Part shown: positions 1-12,352 of the stretch, one piece after another
Numbering within the stretch: position 1 is the first letter of the stretch
Layout of the letters: each line of letters begins with the position of its first letter
Translations under genes and position numbers: made by a program
Notes under the pieces: model-generated
The model's database searches: none
The model's input: only the letters and a program-made list of their open reading frames with translations
Told to the model about the DNA's origin: nothing
Assembly: GCA_032622095.1 (NCBI GenBank)
Contig: CP136069.1
Span: 64,875,319-64,939,318 of the forward strand
From: Siphonodentalium dalli
Lineage: Eukaryota > Mollusca > Scaphopoda > Gadilida > Siphonodentaliidae
Length of the DNA: 64,000 nucleotides
Direction: 5' to 3'

Positions 1-571
1 GACGTACAAGCTGTTCGGTCGATAGGTTACACTATACCGTAAAAGGTAAATGTTCATCAGTACCTCACTTGATGTTGGCGAGTTGTGGATAGGGTCTGCC
101 TTTTATAAATACAACAAATGAGGAGCCTTCGCTAATAGTTCGTTCTTTGTACGATAAACACAAAGAGTGTAAGTCTAACTTCTGATCAAAATCAACAAAT
201 CAAATATTAAAAGACAGATCCTTTCCACAACTCACCGCACATCAAACAAACCCAACCACCGGAAAACACAAGAAGGGCGGCTTACAGCCGATTATCTCAT
301 CAAACGGTTTAATTTGAACCAATTATACATGTCTTACATGGTAGGAAACACTTGATGCTGTCTTCGACGGGGAGATTAAGACACACGAACCTACATCACC
401 GATATAATCGCTAAACCGTCGCTTCATATGTTCGGATAGCTGTTATCTGGAACTCATGTAGTGGATGAGTCAGATATTAGTTGCAGGAGTTTTGTACTTA
501 CAAGTGAACAGGATCGTGTGCATTTTACGAACATATATTAAATGTTCTGTTTGATATTCAAAATCGGGGCA
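1..571. other. AT-rich non-coding stretch
   Basis: No coding signal. A short segment near 19-45 (GTTCGGTCGATAGGTTAC) recurs with changes at 1090-1115, and a piece near 355-372 recurs near 893-910, so 1-1130 may contain an old direct duplication of about 0.5-1 kb. Confidence 0.4.
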
Positions 572-688
572 TATACGGTGGCTGATTTGCGACATACTCA
601 ATACATATATTATCTCGAGATCTCGAGATATTATCTCGAGATCTCGAGATAATATATGTATTGATTATGTCGCAAATCAGCCACCGTA
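572..688. mobile_element. 115 bp hairpin MITE-like element
   Basis: Positions 574-688 form an almost perfect inverted repeat: arms of about 57 bp starting TACGGTGGCTGATTTGCGAC, one mismatch, with a TCTCGAGA-rich centre. GGGGCA occurs directly on both sides (566-571 and 689-694), a candidate 6 bp target duplication. No coding capacity. Confidence 0.7.
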
Positions 689-694
689 GGGGCA

Positions 695-2472
695 CAATCG
701 ATATCTATTTTCTTTTTAAAGTTGAGTTATAAATAATTGTTTTAACCATTACTGACTGTTGAATGCGCATTGTGAATTTTCACACTTCATGTTCTAGTTT
801 ACACCGCCAGACAAACATTTATATATGTTTTAAACAGATTTCAAATCAAACGGCTCTGGATTAGATAGTTGATTGGTGACGTATATATATGCTGTTTTCG
901 ACGTGGAGCTTACAGTTTACGGCGAAGTACTCTTGTCGATATATCGTGATTTTGAAGTATTAGCACTTGATGTCATGAGATCCTCCTTCCTTGTCTGATC
1001 TATTGCTGATTGTGTTATAACAGACGTTTGGCCGAGAGGTTTAAATAGCATGCATTGATTGCTGGCGAAGATTAATTCGGGATGTATACATGTTCGGTCG
1101 ATAGATTACGCTACCGTAAACGGATGTACTTCCCACTGAGATTTATCCCGATAAAAGTACGCGGGATCTTCCTAATGAATAATGTTATCACACAGAGATT
1201 GACCTAGATGTCGCCGAGACTCATGTACCGCGTTTCTTACTACAATATACAACGACGGATGTCTATTCGAGACAGGATAATGCCGGAGAAAAATCGAATT
1301 GTCTAACGCCTTGAGATATCTCATTGAGATCAGCCAATACTGCATGTACTCGTGTGGTATTATTTTTATCGATCTATAATCTTCAAGGGCAAAGTAATAT
1401 CATGTCCTCACATACGTTTTGCATAAATCCAGCCAAAAAATGCAAGAGATTTTCAACAAGGAATTTATCTGGATCTACCTGGTGAAATATTTTTAATTTC
1501 ACATATCATCATCTTCATTGTATATAGAATCTGAGCAAATATTAAGAGACGACAAATAACAATGGATTTTAATACATTTCAGAGGGTGAAAATTATTATA
1601 TTTTTGTTCATTTCGGTACCAAGAACTTCTAGAATAATTAATAATTTCACACAACAAACCAATCACAAGATAGCTTATTGTTTTGGCTCAATGAGAGGAG
1701 GCTTAATTTGTATCATACTGTTGAGTTCAATTTTTAATTGCATAACATAACATTATGATTCCCTTTTCTTAACAGCATAATTTCACCACACCAGCGTCAT
1801 GGCATTTAAGCAGGACGGACCGACCAGCATTATTGCAAATTAGCAGGACCAATTAACCAGGGAGGATGTTACTGAGGTGTATATATACATGTAGCTGTTT
1901 ATTTGCACAACAAAGCAGTATGGTACTTCGAATAATATTGCACAGGATCAGCATGGCGTCCTGGCCGTCTTCCCGCTGCCCAGTTTGTGCAATACGACAC
2001 ATATAGTATGTATTACCACATGAGTTCAGTGGTTCACTTGTAATGCTATAAAGCCACTCGTAATCTCCAAGCATAAAATTAAATCATCTTTTGTATATCA
2101 CTGGCATACTTTGTTCAGTTGTCGATCAATATAGTTTACACAATAGTGAGTATTGCACAAAACCAAAGGATTAGCCGAGATATAAGCAAACGTATATTAA
2201 ACCCTACTTTTGCATCATAACAGATGTGATTAACCTCAATACAATATTTACAACACAAAATAACACGACGATCAATACGATATCATAATTTATTGGAGAT
2301 GCCCACCTTCTTCAAGGGAAGCGTGACTACACGGCACAGGGACAACCAGGCCAGGGCGTATTTTGGCTCGGGTCGTCCCGATATTCAGGGTCGAGTTGTC
2401 CCATGTTTTGAGGAAATATTTTTATTGTATTTGCATATTGTTCTTCATATTTTCTTTGATGTGTAAGATTCA
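695..2472. other. AT-rich non-coding stretch
   Basis: Only short chance reading frames, with no codon bias or recognisable protein. No clear repeat or RNA gene seen. Confidence 0.4.
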
Positions 2473-2490
2473 TCTATATCTATATTTGCG

Positions 2491-2492
2491 AA

Positions 2493-2531
<39 letters not shown>
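2491..2531. repeat. (TGTC)n microsatellite
   Basis: About ten tandem copies of the tetranucleotide TGTC, placed near the 5' end of the Helitron-like element. Confidence 0.9.
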
Positions 2532-2639
2532 GTTCTATAGAAATTCACAGGGGACCATCTAGATGATGCCAAAGAGGTCTACTAGGAGTAGCTTTTTACG
2601 AGAAAGATAATGGTCGGGGTTAGAATTTTCTAAAGTGAC

Positions 2640-3985
2640 GCCGTTGTTGTCAGGGGCAGAAAAGGGGGAGGGGCAGAAAAAAAATTTGTCGCCGATTGCC
2701 ACCAAACTTATATATAATCATCCCCATAATATGAAGAATCTAATGGCGTGGTTTAAATATGGCAAAAGTCGCGCCGTTCGCGTCAGGGGTGCCCGGAAGG
2801 GGGGGGGGCAGATTTTTTTTTGTCGCCGATTGCCACGAAACTTACATATAATCATCCCCATCATATGAAGAATCCAACGGTGTGGTTTAAATATGTCAAA
2901 AGTGGCGTCGTTTGAGTCAGGGATGAACGGAAGGGGAGAGGGGCACCAAAATTGATAAAACTAATTTTAGCGCCGATTTCCACCAAATTGATATATATTC
3001 TTCTTCACGATACAAGGAATCTAATTGTGCGATTTAACAACGCCAAATTGTTGTTTTTGGATGAGAGATTGGGAGGGGGTGGGCACTAAATTTGATAATA
3101 AGTCGCCGATTGCCACCACACTTATACAAAATCATCCCCATGGTATGAGGAGTCTAATGGTGTGGCTTTTATCTGTCAGATGTGGCCTCATTCGAGTCAG
3201 GGTTGCATTGAAAGGGACAAGGGCACCAAAATTGATGCACAATTTTTTTTAGCGCCAATTTCCATCAAATTGATACACGTTCTTATCCATGATATGAGGA
3301 ATCTAAATTTGATAAAACAAATTGTTTAGTCGCCGACTATCACCAAACTTATAAACAATCATCTCCATGATATCAGGAGTGTAATCGTGTGGTTTAAGGA
3401 TGTCACAAGTGGGGCCTTTCGAGTCAGTGGTGTATAGAGATAAGAGGGACACAAAAAATTATATCTATATGTTTAGTGCAGATTTCCACCAGATTGATAC
3501 ATATTCTTCTCCGTGATACGAGGAATCTTATCGTGTGGTTTAGATACACCAAATTGGTGCCCTATGGGTGAGAGATATGGGGACCTTAAATTTGATACGA
3601 ATTTGTATACTCGCCAATTTTCACCAATTTTATATATATGCATCTCTAATCTCTAATGAGTCTTAGTGTGTGCAGCTTGAGTCCGAAATAGGGACGGGAG
3701 GGTCACCAAAACTGATACAAAATATTTTTAGTACCAATTACCATCAAATTCAGACACGTTCTTCTCAAATGATACAAGAAATAAAATCGTGCTGTCTGTC
3801 TGACTTTTTGTCTGTCTGTGTGCGTTCTATATATAACTTCACGCGGTACAATCGAGATGGCACCAAGGTGTTCTAAGAGGGGTAACTTTTTATAAGGAAG
3901 ATAATGGTGCGGGTGGGAGGGAAATTTTAAAAATATGGTGAAATAGTTTTGTCGCTGATTTCCACCAAACGAATACATAATCACC
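2640..3985. repeat. About ten diverged ~130 bp tandem repeats
   Basis: A block beginning near GTCGCCGATTGCCACCAAAC recurs with changes near 2690, 2821, 2962, 3103, 3251, 3330, 3474, 3612, 3731 and 3952, with spacers of roughly 80-220 bp (mostly 120-150). G-rich runs sit between the blocks. It forms the interior of the Helitron-like element. Confidence 0.7.
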
Positions 3986-5103
3986 TTCGCAATATGGCGT
4001 TGTTCGAGTCAGCGTTTGATACGATTGCTATTCGCCGATATCCACATATAAGTTATATACAGTCACCAGGCCATCTCCATATCATTTTAAGTAGTTGGGC
4101 GTTCACATTTCACAATCCCGACATATGGTGACCCACATAACTTATGTGACATAAGTCACTTGAACAATTATATCTTCTTAATAGTCATATTTATATGGGA
4201 ATGGCAATCAAGGCATTGACACAATGAGCTAGCAAAAAGAGATAACTAGAAGAAGCATTAAACGTATATTTATCATTCTATTGAAGAGATACATATATTC
4301 GTGCAAACTGGGAGACCTCGAACCGTCAGAGGATTGCATATATATAATAACAAAATATAGTCTGTTCCATTCAATAGTTTCCACAAAAAGTTACAATTTG
4401 TCAAGAGATATGAAAGGCCTGTACAAAAATAGTGGTCACAGTGTGCAGTCAAATATAGTTTCTTCTGATATACAAGAAAATGCAGTTAGTAGCACAAGAC
4501 TTTTCAGGATCCTACCAATACTGACATCTGACAAGGGTTTTAGAACAGACTCATCGACTGACATAAACATTTCAAATTCTCGCTCTGTACCTGGCACATG
4601 CAGCTGATATAGGTGCGCAGCAACATTTCGTTTAAATTAGAATATTTAGTCAATATATAGCACCATGAACAGAGGAGCACCTGGAAATTTCTTTGAAACA
4701 TCTGTATCTTCATGGAGATATGATAGACATGTGTCCTCGAGATCTTAGTCCAACCCACTAGATTGATTGATACATCTCAATATGTAAAACCCAATTATCA
4801 TCTTTTATCGAACTAATGTGTTTATGATGTGCATGTATCATATTATAACGTCTATAATGTATACGCAGTTGTAAATAAATAAATACTTCATTATTGGTGG
4901 AACGGATTAATCGCGATAAACAGAATGACAATTGACAAGGTGAGCCACTACTTATATTCCATGACTGTAATAATCATGTTTTGTGATGCTATTTGAATAT
5001 ACAATTTATTTATTAACACTTTAAGCAAGAGCATTCTTTATTCCCAAAAAATCCACAGCATACATTAACCTGGGCAACGCCGGGTAACCCTGCTAGTATT
5101 ATA

Positions 5104-5276
5104 TAAATACCACTAAATTAATCGATTTAAAGTTTAAGATTCCCATTATAAAACACCACTAATATACTAGATTTATTTCAAGTGTAAGATTTCCATAAAA
5201 CACGACTACATTTCTCGAGTTCAAGTGTAAGACTCCTATTATAAAACACCACTAAATTACTCGATTTCTTCAAGTT
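5104..5276. repeat. ~46 bp tandem repeat, 3-4 copies
   Basis: Diverged units containing ACCACTAAATTA, CTCGATTT and AAGTGTAAGA follow each other at about 46 bp, immediately after the Helitron-like 3' end. Confidence 0.6.
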
Positions 5277-5410
5277 GCCGAAAATGATCCCATGCAGTTC
5301 AGATGGAGACAAAAAGGGCATTACAATTTTGGAATCGGCATATATGCCATTACACGTTTCAAAATAACTGACTGAAAACTGAATGAGTAGAAGCTCGGAC
5401 AAAATTGCGC

Positions 5411-5470
5411 CCCCCCCCCCGGTAACGAAGTTAATCTATACCCCCCCCCCCCCGTAACGAAGTTATGTAT
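5411..5470. repeat. Duplicated poly-C / GTAACGAAGTTA block
   Basis: Two runs of C, each followed by GTAACGAAGTTA, lie in tandem. Run lengths may be assembly-sensitive. Confidence 0.6.
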
Positions 5471-6614
5471 AATTATGACTGATCGCTCTCGTAAGAACAT
5501 CACGATCAAGACGAATCAGAAGCAGTTGAGCCTCTAGTGGCCCAGATTCCTATGGAAACGCAACCCATTTCTTCCGCCATCAATCACCACATGGACGCTG
5601 CTCTTAACACTATTTGGCACCAATTTCGAGTGATATCTCGTGGGACTTGGTGAATGCGTCATTTACATACGAATTTTCTTATAGAAAGGCGATAGCGAAT
5701 TATGACACGATTCTCGATAGATTTCAATCATACACCATGCGCAATAGATCATGCTACGCATCTCTACTCTGGCTAACGCCCGTCCACCAGTACAAAACCT
5801 GGGAACTTTTTGAAGTTGTGACAGGGAACCTTATAAAGTCCAAACAATAAAGTGGGGAATATATTTCTTTGTTGATACCTGTTGCTTAATAGTTTGTTCA
5901 TCGGTAGGCGATGGTCGCAGCTCGAGATTACATGTATATTATTTAAGGGACTTTGTGGGCGATTTTGCTTTATGCCACTTACAATCATGGAGTTTCTCCA
6001 TGGTAATTAATTCAATGTGTTTTGCAATAGCGGCATTTAAGTCACTAAAAAGCATGCAATTTCGAACTGGGACCACCCCAAACTTTGATTTAGATTATCG
6101 AGGAACAATTATAAACAAAGAAATATATTCCCTGCCTTGTTTGTTCAATGTTATAAAATTCCCTGTCAGAAGGGGTAAGAACTTTAAAATGTCCCAGGTT
6201 AGCGTTAGCCAGAGCAGAGATTCGTGGCATGATCTACATGCACCCCTGGTAAAGCGGTCTGCTAATTTGCTGTGATGCTGGTGAGGCGCGTTTTCTACTT
6301 AGAGTGATGCCATGCACTGATGGTTTCCGGCAAACTTCAAGGCGGAATTCTGTCCCCTCGCTGCGCTGCCTGACCCCTACCATCACGTACACTGTAATGA
6401 TTTCTTACATGTTTACAATGTTCATCTTCTGTTGTTGAAAACTTATTCTGTAACCAAACTGCTTATATTGCATAAACAGTGGTCATATATTGTTATATAG
6501 TAGTAGAAATATGTCCGATATTTGGTGGCAAAATTGTGCGCCTTGAAAGATCCGCATGCGCGCGCTGTTTACTGCAGATTGATCCCCACGTGTTCGCAAA
6601 CCGAGGCTTCATTT

Positions 6615-7113
6615 CAAACTTAATCTGTTCACATGAACATTTTTTCTCACGGTGGGGAATCACGTGGTTTCAAGGTTGATGAATACCACGCATTTAAAAT
6701 GGCTGAGGCGAGAGCAAATGTACAAAAAAACATAATATATGAGGAACTGAAACAAAACGTAGCATTTTGACTGTTACGAACATATGCTAGTTTATTTTTA
6801 AAATGAGTTTAAACCTTATTTGTTCAGTAGTTTTCTACGGAGGTTCGTGGAATACACATGTACATACTTGTACATCTAGGAGAATCCTTGGACTGACAAA
6901 TTTGGTATCAAATGAGGTATCGGCTTGTTTGAAAAATAGTAATATGCTCGTAGCTGCAAAAATACTATGTAATATGTCATATCCTAGTTTATTACATTTT
7001 TCCTCGTTTCAGGTCGCGTTTGCGATCACCTCGGCCATTTTCAATGCGTGGTACTCATCAACTCGAAACCACGTGATTCCCAACCATGTTCTCTGTTATG
7101 TCGTACACATGTG
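6615..7113. mobile_element. Inverted-repeat pair, possible MITE
   Basis: Sequence near 6640-6715 (GGGGAATCACGTGGTTTC, then ATGAATACCACGCATTTAAA, then GGCTGAGG) recurs in reverse complement at 7015-7095. The arms are about 85-95 bp with about 80 % identity around 300 bp of unique sequence. Ends and target duplication could not be fixed. Confidence 0.55.
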
Positions 7114-7148
7114 ATAACTAGGCTTCGGTAATCTCTAAGCATGCGATA

Positions 7149-7558
7149 TCAAGCCTGCAAAAATGTGTGTCTCTCATTCGCAGAATGGGGTACCCAGAGG
7201 GAGAATTTAGTGGCGCTATCCCACACCCCTCTGGGGACCTCATTCTGCTTAGGCTTCATCTTATGGGAAGTTTCTATAGTCTCAAATTAACATTGTTTTA
7301 GTTACTTTTTCCCTTCGGTTCAGTTTATATATCCCCCATTTGAGACTATAATGGGTGAACATCACCAACTTCAACGGGGCACTTCAATCTGATACTAGGT
7401 CTTCCATAGCATGCAGTTGATGCCTAAGCAGAATGAGGTTCACATATGGTGCAGGTGGTGACGCTAGCCTGCTGTGCGGGATGGCATCACTAAAATATTG
7501 ACCATCTGGTGACCTCATTCTGCAAATAACAGACAAACAATTTGCAAGCTTGAAGATG
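7149..7558. mobile_element. Hairpin-containing MITE, copy 1
   Basis: The ends are CAAGCCTGCAAA and its reverse complement (TTTGCAAGCTTG). Just inside each end is an imperfect hairpin built from GAATGGGGTACCCAGAGGG / CCTCTGGGGACCTCATTC-type arms around a variable centre. A second copy lies at 8937-9368. No coding potential; open frames over it are fortuitous. Confidence 0.65.
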
Positions 7559-8043
7559 TATGTGCGATATAAATCGTGTAAAACGGGAGTATACATATAT
7601 ACGATTTTGTTGACGTTTCGCCCGAGGCGGTGCCGATCAAGACTGTCATTTTGTATTGGTTTTCCAAAATTCAATATCGTAATACAGAACGACATTTAAA
7701 TATTTCGGACGTATTGGCAGTGGTGTAGGTTCCTGTCCCTGACATTGCAATTGCACATTCCTCGTGAAAAACAGGTTTCCATAGTAGTCAGCAGTTTTCA
7801 ACGATGTTGTTGCATTACGCTTCGATGTTTCCGGAAACAGTGTGGAGCAGGAGAAATGACATGCATCTCAATCAAGCCACGATTTCGCCAAAAGGTCACG
7901 GATTTTGCACGCACGCTCAATAAAAGTGTTTCCGGTTGCGCCGCATAACTCACTTGCGAATCAAGAGTCCTGATCGACGTCGAGTGAAATGAATTGATCG
8001 GCATATTGTGTGCCATAACGCATGTATTTCCTCACCAATTATG

Positions 8044-8095
8044 CAACGCGAGCATATATCACACTGGGTCAACCCTGGTCAAGTTGTCCTGCTAG
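8044..8095 (+). mobile_element. Possible degenerate Helitron 3' end
   Basis: An imperfect stem (ACTGGGTCAACCCTGG) is followed by GTCCTGCTAGT, resembling the CCCTGCTAGT end at 5087-5097. No matching 5' end was found. Confidence 0.3.
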
Positions 8096-8579
8096 TGTGC
8101 TATTGTGCCGTTAGGGCAAAATGATGCTGTTCAGAAAGAGTAGCGTTGTCATTTTCCTTTGGATTATAGCATATCATGTTATTGACATATTATATTGCGA
8201 ATCGGTTCGTAGTGAGATATCGTTGATTTCCTCCGCAAATTGTCGTGGGAAATTATTTATGGTAACGGTACTATGCCACAAAATGGGTCGGATTGTAGCA
8301 TTTTGTGAACGGACAATATCGGACTGTCATCGCATGCTCCAACCGACGAATTGTTTGATACAACTATCAACTATCTGATATAAAGAAAAATTATAGATGG
8401 TGTATCTCTTCCGGGCCACAATTACAACAACATGATTTTTTTTAAATATAAAATCCGATATCAAGACTACAAAGAACTTTTTCTGTGGAAAATACTGTCA
8501 AACTGAAGATTTGGTAGATGCATATTATTTGTCTATAAAGGCACAATAAATTGTTTTATTCCTGATGTTGTAGAGTAAA

Positions 8580-8936
8580 CTATCTGGCAAATTGCCTTGG
8601 TGGAAAGTGGTAACAAGAAAGAGTTATCCCGCTTGCAGCGCTCCAGGCATTTTCGCGATCCTCGCGGAAACGTTCGGAACGTAGCAAGCGGGAGATCCTT
8701 ATTTCTGTCTGAGATCGATTGAAGTTTCATGGCCGATCTGTTCTAAAAAAAAATAGACCGTGAATATGTCCCAATGTATTGTATATATTATTCCAGAAAA
8801 AAACTAATCAAAATCAATGATAATCGATTGAAGCGTTTTTTGACATTCTTCGATTCATATTTATTATTTTATATCCAGGAAACTGTATACAATTTTTTAT
8901 GGGAAGAAATACACCATCTTTAACCATCACAATAAT
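8580..8936. repeat. Dispersed ~350 bp repeat, copy A
   Basis: Contains CGCGGAAACGTTCGG, GTAGCAAGCGGGAGA and TTCGATTCATATTTATTATT. The same string of motifs occurs at 18840-19212, and in part at 57540-57640 and 58740-58950. Confidence 0.6.
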
Positions 8937-9368
8937 CAAGTCTGCAATTAGTGTGTCTGTTATTTGCAGAATGAGGTCCCCAGAGGGTGAATTTAGCAAT
9001 GCTATCCAACATAGTGGGCTACATGTAGCATCACCAAATTCACCCTCTGGTGACCTCAGTCTACTTAGGCCTTATCTTATGGGAAGTATCTATAGTCTCA
9101 AATTACATTTATTTTAGTTACTTTTCCCCTTCTGGTAAGTTTCTATACCCCCTAATATGCAGAAGATAAAATGCATAATAGAAGTGACCAATGGGTGAAC
9201 ATCACCAACTTCAACTGGAGAACTTCAATCTGAGTCTTCTCCCATAGCAGTTGAGGCCTAAGCAGAATGAGGTTCTCAGAGGGTGAATTACGTGTGGGAT
9301 AGCGTCACTAAATTCTCCCTCTGTGGACCGCATTCTGCAAATGAGAAACACACTATTTGCAGGCTTGA
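8937..9368. mobile_element. Hairpin-containing MITE, copy 2
   Basis: Same architecture as the copy at 7149. Left end CAAGTCTGCAATTAGTGTG, right end CACTATTTGCAGGCTTG, subterminal hairpins at about 8968-9058 and 9258-9338, with a unique middle. It sits directly at the end of the dispersed repeat 8580-8936. Confidence 0.65.
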
Positions 9369-10560
9369 CGAAAATGTATACTTTTGTAACTGAATGGAAC
9401 AATCCATCCGGCGGCAAATTTGAGACATGTTATGTACGTTTCAGTGACTAAAACTGGCATATAACTACCCAGGTACTTTGCATATTCAAAAACTTCAGCA
9501 TTGAACTAATATTACCGAAAATTCCAGACACACCGATCGTACCATTTCAGAAAACACATGTCGGAACTACGCAGAATTGTTAATATTTAGTTCTAAATTG
9601 GTGACGATTTATCACAAACGGCGACAATTTTACCAACGCGAGTCGCTTTATACAATTGATTATGTGCGATGGCCAGCCAATACGCACACGATCAGATAGC
9701 GATTAATATTAAATCGCACTAACACTTGGCACGCGAGGTTATAGGATTGAGGCAAGGATTAATGGATTATCGGCGAAATAACGGAGATGTTTGAAGAAGT
9801 GCTTCCCTAAAACACACCACTTCACCTATAAACCTTCACCAAAACTGCCCACCCACCCGATAGGAGAATTTAACTTATATTTCATCAAAGTTGATCAATT
9901 GTGGTGTTGTAAATTATTTTATACAAATCTCCGTCACTTCGTCAAAGTAGGTTCTATATATATAGAGTTATCATAATTCGATTAAATCAGGATACTTATT
10001 TCGAAATGTAATCCTAACCGTGTCACCTGTTACTCCGTTTGAAAATGAATCGCTATCTAATAGTGAAACCCGATTAAGTATCTTTCGCTATCTAATTATG
10101 TTAGTATGCTGCCAATTGCATTCACAATTTATGAAAATAACTACTGTATTCTCTATTACCATTATATCGCACAAGCAGAGTATTCCACGTCACTTTAAAG
10201 ATTGTAATTTAATAAAGGGTAACCATTGAGGTGTGTGTTCTCACCTTTATCCAGAAAACAGGAAAATTAGCTATGAGTTCCAATTTGTATTTACAAGGAA
10301 TACCGCCGTTGTTATGCCTCCGTTCGTAACTTCGTATAGAGGAACCCCTGCTACGTGTTAACAGGATTCGATCTCTATTGACATATGACCTCAACTGATG
10401 CGATCCCATTGACCACGAGGGGCCTGAATTGATTACAACGGAGCTACTTTTACATTTAGGATGACCCGGCATCGATTGCATTATCATTGAGCTCTGATCA
10501 ATATGTATACCTAAGCGCACCTTGGGAGTTCATCTCCACTCATATATAATACGTACTAAT
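9369..10560. other. Non-coding spacer
   Basis: No gene, RNA gene or clear repeat seen. Only short frames with random composition. Confidence 0.4.
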
Positions 10561-10815
10561 TTAACCCTTTACCCAACAGAAGGGCCCTGTGCCAATGCAT
10601 TCTCTTATATATGCGAGTCGACCATAGGTCGCCTCGCATATATAAGAGAATGCATTGGCTTAACACATTAAAAATTATAAAATTGTTAAAGAATGTAAGA
10701 AAAAATGGTAAAAAGTGTTAAAAAAAGATTTTTTTTTAGGCCAATGCATTCTCTTATATATGCGAGGCGACCTATGGTCGACTCGCATATATAAGAGAAT
10801 GCATTGGCACAGGGC
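10561..10815. mobile_element. piggyBac-type MITE with two palindromes, right end lost
   Basis: The left end is TTAA followed by CCCTTTACCCAACAGA. It carries two copies of a 69 bp palindrome (10591-10659 and 10740-10808), and in full-length copies the right palindrome is followed by the inverse of the left end. Here the right terminus stops after CACAGGGC. A 14 bp direct repeat ATACGTACTAATTT flanks it (10549-10562 and 10833-10846). Confidence 0.75.
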
Positions 10816-11189
10816 ATAAACACGACCGGAACATACGTACTAATTTGCTCGAAATTGGCGGCCAAATGTCTGCCGTCGAAGTTAGTTTTCATCATATTAT
10901 TCACCTTTATAAATAACTCAAACCAAAAAAAAAGATTGCGAAAACAGATATATGTATCATTTTTTGCTAGCTCAATACGAATCCTGTCCCATATAAATAT
11001 GACTGTTGATAAGTTATAAGTGTTCAAGTAAAATTTGAACCCAAATGTCATTAAAACAAATCTGATGTTCGATATCTTGTTTTTGTAGTATCCGAAATGA
11101 TGAGTTGACGGGATAGCACACTTTTAATAATTTACTTATATCTGTGGAAAATATAGAAACAACGAAATAATTGGAATTCATTGAATTCA

Positions 11190-11880
11190 ATTTTCTTATA
11201 GAAAGGCGATAGCCAGGGTTCGCGCTGCCACTTACCAAATTTGCCAATGGCAAAAATAAATTCACATTTGGCAAACATTTTGGCAAGTCACTTTGATTTC
11301 TCAAGAAAGTTTATAAATATTTGCCAATCAATACCACTCATTTCAGGAAACTCTTTCATTATTAATGGTATTAATGGTGATTTACACGTGTATTAGGTTA
11401 TGAAAAATTGACACCTCTATCAAGATGCAATTAATCTGATATCATTAGTATCGGCGGTGGAGGGATTGCAATAGTATATCTGGTTGTGGTGTTAAAATAG
11501 CTAATCCTCTGTTTCGATGTGCCTTTGTGAGGAAGAATCCCTTCTACATTGTTGTGCTGTTGCTTTATTGTTCTATGAAAACCCAAGTATAGAGGCGACA
11601 ATTATTAATAACAAACTGATTTCCTATCGTTATCACAGGTTTCTCAAGCAGCGATTGTCGAAAGAGTCAAAATAAAAGAAACAATGTTGTATAAACTGAT
11701 AGCATTTGGTAACTTATAACAGCATTTGGTAAAAAATATTTTCATTTGGCAAAATATTTGGCAAAAGTAAATTTCGGGCCAGCGCGGACCCTGGCGATAG
11801 CTCATTATGACCAGATTCTCGATATATTTCAAACATACACCATGCAAACTATATAGATCATGCCACGAATCTCTACTCTA
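11190..11880. repeat. Dispersed repeat interrupted by hAT-type element
   Basis: The flanks 11190-11213 and 11802-11880 join to match 5674-5770 closely (TTTTCTTATAGAAAGGCGATAGC, given here in part, then TTATGAC, GATTCTCGATA and ATACACCATGC). The 5.7 kb copy lacks the insertion. Confidence 0.8.
11214..11793. mobile_element. hAT-type non-autonomous DNA transposon, 580 bp
   Basis: Terminal inverted repeats CAGGGTTCGCGCTG and CAGCGCGGACCCTG (one mismatch when inverted), flanked by a perfect 8 bp target duplication GCGATAGC (11206-11213 and 11794-11801). The interior has many TTTGGCA motifs near both ends. There is no transposase ORF. The 8 bp duplication and CAGGG ends place it with hAT elements. 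Confidence 0.9.
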
Positions 11881-12190
11881 TCCGAACACCAAGAACATAT
11901 TCCTTGGGTGAACTCGCGAAAGGCAAGTTACCAATTCCGAACACCGGGTACAGATGCGTTGGGTGTACTCACGAAAGGCAGGTTACGGATTCAGAACACC
12001 ATGCATGAACAGATGCGTCGGGTGCATGTACTCGCGAAAGGTACGTTACCAATTCGGAACAGATGCGTTGCTTTACTCGCGAACCGGATGTTGCGGATTC
12101 CGAACACCAAGAACAGAATCTTTGGGTGTACTCGCGGAAGGCAGGTTACGGATTCCGAATACAGAGAACAGATTATTGACGATTCGAACA
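11880..12190. repeat. ~65 bp tandem repeats, 5-6 diverged copies
   Basis: Units contain CGAACACC, ACAGATGCGTTGGGTGTACTC and CGCGAAAGGCAGGTTAC-type strings. The 132-codon frame over this block is a by-product of the repeat. Confidence 0.65.
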
Positions 12191-12332
12191 CCAACATAAC
12201 TGCATTGCTCCGGAATACCATGACGTCATGTTCGTCGATTTGGATTTTCATTCCCTGACTTTCCTGACCCGCGCCACGTTCTCGACCTGAATATATAATA
12301 CATACTCTGGAATCATGCAGTTACGTGATGCA

Positions 12333-12352
12333 AACACACACACACACACACA
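12333..12352. repeat. (CA)n microsatellite
   Basis: About nine CA dinucleotides. Confidence 0.85.

Larger units (their letters stand above)
2473..5096 (+). mobile_element. Helitron-like element (non-autonomous) with internal repeats
   Basis: The left end starts TCTATATC after an A, followed by a (TGTC)n tract and a TGTTCTATAG segment, a layout common to animal Helitrons. The right end has a 6 bp stem (ACCTGG with CCGGGT, loop GCAACG, 5068-5085) seven bases before CTAG (5093-5096) and then T, matching insertion between A and T. There is no target duplication and no Rep/helicase ORF. The interior holds about ten diverged repeats, and a second copy of the left-end block lies at about 3785-3925. 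Confidence 0.72.

Noticed and set aside
8121-8378. 85-codon frame with a hydrophobic start resembling a signal peptide
   Set aside because: No recognisable domain, no splice or polyA context, and composition like the surrounding AT-rich DNA.
5614-11880. Shared peptide FSYRKAIA.YD.ILD.FQ.YTM at 5.7 kb and 11.2/11.8 kb
   Set aside because: The differences between copies are nearly all amino-acid changing, and the second copy is soon stopped; a dispersed repeat explains it.
11860-12258. 132-codon open frame
   Set aside because: It lies on ~65 bp tandem repeats whose diverged units happen to stay open; no domain recognised.
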